A stretch of 64,000 nucleotides of DNA. Origin: Acinetobacter chinensis (GTDB lineage Bacteria > Pseudomonadota > Gammaproteobacteria > Pseudomonadales > Moraxellaceae). Location: positions 1,922,001 through 1,986,000 of the forward strand of contig NZ_CP032134.1 of NCBI RefSeq assembly GCF_002165375.2, given 5' to 3'. The translations under genes and the position numbers were made by a program. Positions 60,832 through 64,000 of the stretch are shown one piece after another (positions within the stretch are counted from its first letter, which is position 1; each line of letters opens with the position of its first letter). The notes beneath the pieces are model-generated. The model was not told where the DNA came from. It did not search any database and saw nothing but the letters and a program-made list of their open reading frames with translations.

Positions 60832-62772
60832 TTATTCTCCACGGGCAAAAAGTTTATCCAGCTGGGCGAGCGGAAATGCTCTCCAGGTTGGTCGTCCGTG
60901 ATTACACTGACTTGCAAATTCGGTCTGCTCCATCTGTCGGAGCAAAGCATTCATTTCTGACAGACTTAACATTCTGTGCGCCCGGACAGCACCATGACAT
61001 GCCATACCCGCCAGAATCTGATCCCTTTTCTGTAATAAACCCTGCACTTCATCACCAGGGTCCAGATCATTCAGCAGTTCAGGAATCAGCGCGGCAAAAT
61101 CTGCTTTATGCAATATGGCAGGCACCCCACGTACAATCACCTGCTCATCACCATATTGATCTATTTCCAGTCCCAGTCGGGCAAGCTGATCTTTCAGCTC
61201 ATCGACACGCATTGCCTGCATACGGCTGATTGAAATCACTTTAGGAATGAGCAGCTGCTGTGACATCCAGAAGTCGGGTCTGTCCCATGCTGATTTCATC
61301 TGTTGCAACAGAATCCGCTCATGTGCCGCATGCATATCTACAATAATCAGCCCTTCAGTATTCTGCGCAAGAATATAAATACCATGCAGCTGTGCGATGG
61401 CTATTCCTAAAGGATGTTCATCCACTTTCACAGCAGAATCTTCAGGGGCGTTTTCAGACCATCCTGCTGATGTATCCCGCAAAGGTGCCAGATAACTTTT
61501 CAGTGCATTGTTCAGGCTCTGTGGTGCTTGAGCACTGTAATCTGCACGGGTTGAATACTGAACCACCTGTGGGCTGCTGACATTAAAATCAGTCAGAATT
61601 TCTGTAGACAGCTGTGCTTCGGGCTGAGGCGTATAAGCATCAACCGCTTTGTGTAACTGAAACTGTTCCTGATAGCGTGGCTGAACCACATCAGCTTGTT
61701 GTGTCTGCTGTTCAATTTTCAGGGCTGAGCCCAGTTCTGCACTGGCGGTCTGAAACTGTGAAAGCGTTTCTTTTGCATAATGCCTTACAAACTCATGAAC
61801 TTCACGCTGGTTTAAAAAACGGATTTCATGTTTGGTCGGGTGTACGTTGACATCAATATTTTCAGGTTCAACTTCCAGGAACAGCAGATAACCAGCATGC
61901 TGATGCCCATGCAGAATGCCATCATAAGCCATACGCAAGGCATGTGAGATGGTCTTATCCTTTACAATCCGTCCATTTACATAGACATACTGTAAATCTG
62001 CCTGCGCACGGGCATCAGAGGGATGCCCCAGCCAGCCTGAAAGACGCATATGTACGCTGTCAGCATCAATCCAGTAGGCATTTTCCGTAAACGCCCTCCC
62101 AAGCATTTGCTGCACACGCTGAAAACGCAATTCACCACTGTCCGCAACAGGAAGATTGATCTTAATACTGTCATTGTGCTCCAGCGCAAAGCGGATATCG
62201 AAATGTGTCAATGCCAGACGTCTTACGATTTCTTCAATATGACCAAATTCTGTGCGTGGTTTTTTTAAAAATTTCCGTCGTGCCGGTACATTAAAAAATA
62301 AATCCTGTACACGGATCACTGTACCTTTTGAAGCAGCTACTGGCTGTATCTGCTGATGGTCAAACGCAGTACCATTGACCTCAACCTGATAGCCGATCCC
62401 TGAGTCATCCTGACTGCTGGTCAAAGTTAAGCGCGACACCGCCGCAATCGAGGCGAGTGCTTCACCACGGAACCCCAGGCTGACAATCGCCTGTAAGTCT
62501 TCGGAAGTCTGAATTTTACTGGTTGCATGGCGCATAACCGCCAGCGCCAGATCATCCTGGTGAATACCCCGACCATTGTCCATAATTTCAATCAGCGTAC
62601 CGCCACCCTGTGCCACACGGATCATCAGTTCGGTAGCGCCTGCATCAATTGCATTTTCCAGCAGTTCTTTAACCACTGATGCCGGACGCTCAATAACCTC
62701 ACCTGCAGCAATCTGGTTGGCAAGTGCAGGATCAAGGGTTTTAATTCTCCGTACGCTGATATCTTCACGCAT
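60832..62772 (-). CDS. mutL: DNA mismatch repair protein MutL
   Basis: MutL links MutS to strand removal. The 646-residue protein has the GHKL ATPase N-terminus with ENAIDAGAT (motif I), MDNGRGI, SLGFRGEALASI and NVHPTKHEIRF. A Gln/Pro-rich linker (about 345-455) and a C-terminal dimerisation domain with IVDMHAAHERI follow. It lacks the DQHAx2Ex4E endonuclease motif in intact form, as in other gammaproteobacteria that nick with MutH. It overlaps tsaE by eight bases. Confidence 0.96.
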   Translation of the reverse strand: MREDISVRRIKTLDPALANQIAAGEVIERPASVVKELLENAIDAGATELMIRVAQGGGTLIEIMDNGRGIHQDDLALAVMRHATSKIQTSEDLQAIVSLGFRGEALASIAAVSRLTLTSSQDDSGIGYQVEVNGTAFDHQQIQPVAASKGTVIRVQDLFFNVPARRKFLKKPRTEFGHIEEIVRRLALTHFDIRFALEHNDSIKINLPVADSGELRFQRVQQMLGRAFTENAYWIDADSVHMRLSGWLGHPSDARAQADLQYVYVNGRIVKDKTISHALRMAYDGILHGHQHAGYLLFLEVEPENIDVNVHPTKHEIRFLNQREVHEFVRHYAKETLSQFQTASAELGSALKIEQQTQQADVVQPRYQEQFQLHKAVDAYTPQPEAQLSTEILTDFNVSSPQVVQYSTRADYSAQAPQSLNNALKSYLAPLRDTSAGWSENAPEDSAVKVDEHPLGIAIAQLHGIYILAQNTEGLIIVDMHAAHERILLQQMKSAWDRPDFWMSQQLLIPKVISISRMQAMRVDELKDQLARLGLEIDQYGDEQVIVRGVPAILHKADFAALIPELLNDLDPGDEVQGLLQKRDQILAGMACHGAVRAHRMLSLSEMNALLRQMEQTEFASQCNHGRPTWRAFPLAQLDKLFARGE

Positions 62773-63241
62773 GTCCGAGTTTTTGCTCCAAAGTTTGATG
62801 CAGAGTTTCCAAAGAAGTCTGAACTGTCACAATACGGGTCGTTTCATCCATGGATTTTTCTATCTGAATCACCAGGTCTGCCTGTGGAATTTCATCACCA
62901 CCTTTAGATGGCCATTCAAAAAGGAACAGAGCATCAGGTGTTTCAAGATAATCACGGATACCCATTAACTCCAGTTCATAGGGATCATTCAACCGATACA
63001 GATCAAAATGGAAAATTTCCTGACCGGCAATGCTGTAGGGTTCAACCAGTGTATAGGTCGGGCTTTTTACAGCACCCTTATGCCCTAAGCTTTGCAGCAA
63101 AAAGCGCGTCAGCGTCGTTTTACCCGCACCAAGGTCACCAATCAGATAGATCACACCAGATTTAAAACAGCTTGCCACAACCTGCGCAAGGTTCTGTGTA
63201 TCAGTTTCACTTTGGAGGTTCAGGCTGAATGAATACTGCAT
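62765..63241 (-). CDS. tsaE: tRNA threonylcarbamoyladenosine biosynthesis ATPase TsaE
   Basis: TsaE works with TsaB and TsaD to make t6A37 in tRNA. From the first in-frame ATG at 63241 the product is 158 residues, typical for the family. It has the Walker A IGDLGAGKTTLTRFLLQSLG, then KSPTYTLVEPY and the FHFDLYRL segment, and FEWPSKGG in place of FEWPE. A TTG eight codons upstream is less likely. It is the first gene of the tsaE-mutL-miaA-hfq unit and divergent from the pseudouridine synthase. Confidence 0.94.
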   Translation of the reverse strand: MQYSFSLNLQSETDTQNLAQVVASCFKSGVIYLIGDLGAGKTTLTRFLLQSLGHKGAVKSPTYTLVEPYSIAGQEIFHFDLYRLNDPYELELMGIRDYLETPDALFLFEWPSKGGDEIPQADLVIQIEKSMDETTRIVTVQTSLETLHQTLEQKLGHA

Positions 63242-63374
63242 ATTATGAGACACGACATGATTCAAAAGAGCGATTATGATAGCATTCCACTGTCTTAAAG
63301 CCTATGCGCTGCAACCGAAATGCACATTTTTAATCAGTGCATTATGTTAATTATTTCTGTCAGATCACCTGTAT

Positions 63375-64000
63375 ATGAACGCATCTTCATTTATTCCCCC
63401 TATGGTTCGGGGTGTCAGTGCTAGCAGACTGTATCTGCCGACGATTAAACCTGCACCCGTCAGCGTTTTTGAATATCTGTGCATGCAGTTTTCACATATT
63501 ACACAGCAGGAATGGCAACAGCGTTTCAATGATGCTCAGATTTACAGTGAAACAGGCGAAATACTCACACTTCATTCCCCATACAGCGCAAATACCCAGA
63601 TTTTTTATTATCGCTTTCTGGAACATGAGCCACATGTCCCATTTAAACATCATATTCTGTTTGAAAATGATGTTTTACTGGTGGTGGACAAACCTCACTT
63701 TCTGACCATGAGTCCAACCGGACAGTACGTTCAGGAAACCTTACTGGTACGGCTTAAAAATGAGACCGGAAACGAACTCCTGACCCCCATACACCGTCTT
63801 GACCGGGAAACCGCAGGTGTAGTCATGTTTTCTAAACAGGCTGAAAGCAGAAGTCTGTATCAGCAACTTTTTGCTGAAAGAAAAGTTCAGAAAACTTATT
63901 TTGCAATCGCGCCTTTTTGTGCTGAGCTGAAATTTCCGCTTGAAATGAAAGTTCGAATGGAAAAGGGGAATCCCTTCTATACCATGAAGATAGTTGATGG
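63375..64000 (+). CDS. RluA-family RNA pseudouridine synthase, 5' part (cut by window edge)
   Basis: The reading frame opens at the ATG at 63375 and runs to the end of the window (208 codons). The catalytic motif HRLDRETAG (with the nucleophilic Asp) lies at about residues 139-147, and VVDKPHFLTMSP before it matches the RluA/RluC/RluD family lead-in. It shows no S4 domain. The N-terminus, with YLPTIKPAPVSVFEYL, resembles the group often annotated simply as pseudouridine synthase rather than RluD. Substrate not assigned. Confidence 0.9.
   Translation, partial: MNASSFIPPMVRGVSASRLYLPTIKPAPVSVFEYLCMQFSHITQQEWQQRFNDAQIYSETGEILTLHSPYSANTQIFYYRFLEHEPHVPFKHHILFENDVLLVVDKPHFLTMSPTGQYVQETLLVRLKNETGNELLTPIHRLDRETAGVVMFSKQAESRSLYQQLFAERKVQKTYFAIAPFCAELKFPLEMKVRMEKGNPFYTMKIVD

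Overview
This window is core chromosome of an Acinetobacter species (Gammaproteobacteria, Moraxellaceae). I infer this from four things: an Hfq with a very long glycine-rich tail, a recA gene without an E. coli-type SOS box, type II secretion pseudopilin genes in a small detached cluster, and Pseudomonas-like gene orders (amgK-murU beside lptD-surA; holB-pilZ-tatD). Base composition is moderately AT-rich throughout. I cannot name the species. I see no prophage, insertion sequence, CRISPR array, tRNA or rRNA.

Layout: 1-945 is the N-terminal part of mfd, cut by the window edge. 1.0-3.5 kb holds a small unknown gene, a tandem-GST-domain protein, an RraA-like protein and an NAD(P)-binding protein (all minus). 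3.7-4.9 kb holds rpsT and a DUF3592-type membrane protein (plus). 5.0-7.6 kb is a large lipoprotein metalloprotease of the M66/StcE type with a C-terminal ricin-type lectin region, the most accessory-looking gene here. 8.0-12.8 kb holds a histidine phosphatase and cysQ (minus), then yrfG-hslR, recA and recX (plus). The 4.5S RNA gene (minus) lies at 12.8-12.9 kb and a CpoB/YbgF-like gene at 13.2 kb.

14.2-25.1 kb is the classic envelope and lipid cluster read on the minus strand: pyrH-frr-uppS-cdsA-dxr-rseP-bamA-skp-lpxD-fabZ-lpxA. It couples isoprenoid carrier, phospholipid and lipid A synthesis to outer-membrane protein assembly. rimO lies upstream of it. ntrBC (plus) follows, with a convincing NtrC/sigma-54 control region. 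29.5-39.7 kb holds a small putative zinc protein, a LysR regulator, map, brnQ, lapA, ihfB, rpsA, cmk, an SRPBCC protein, tadA and an enoyl-CoA hydratase family gene, followed by ung and a QueD-like gene.

41.1-55.2 kb is one long minus-strand run: amgK-murU, rsmG-parA-parB, exbB-exbD-msbA-lpxK-kdsB, holB-pilZ-tatD, a TetR regulator and gspHIJK. lptD-surA read out on the plus strand. hfq, miaA, mutL and tsaE then form the familiar RNA/DNA-maintenance cluster on the minus strand. The window ends inside a RluA-type pseudouridine synthase.

I did not find a clearly new multigene system. The points most worth checking are the NtrC/sigma-54 region before ntrBC, an 8-bp tandem repeat array between brnQ and lapA, a palindrome over a promoter upstream of the SRPBCC gene, a possible small RNA downstream of map, and the lectin-bearing M66 lipoprotein. 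All calls come from reading the sequence and recalled family knowledge; no search was run.
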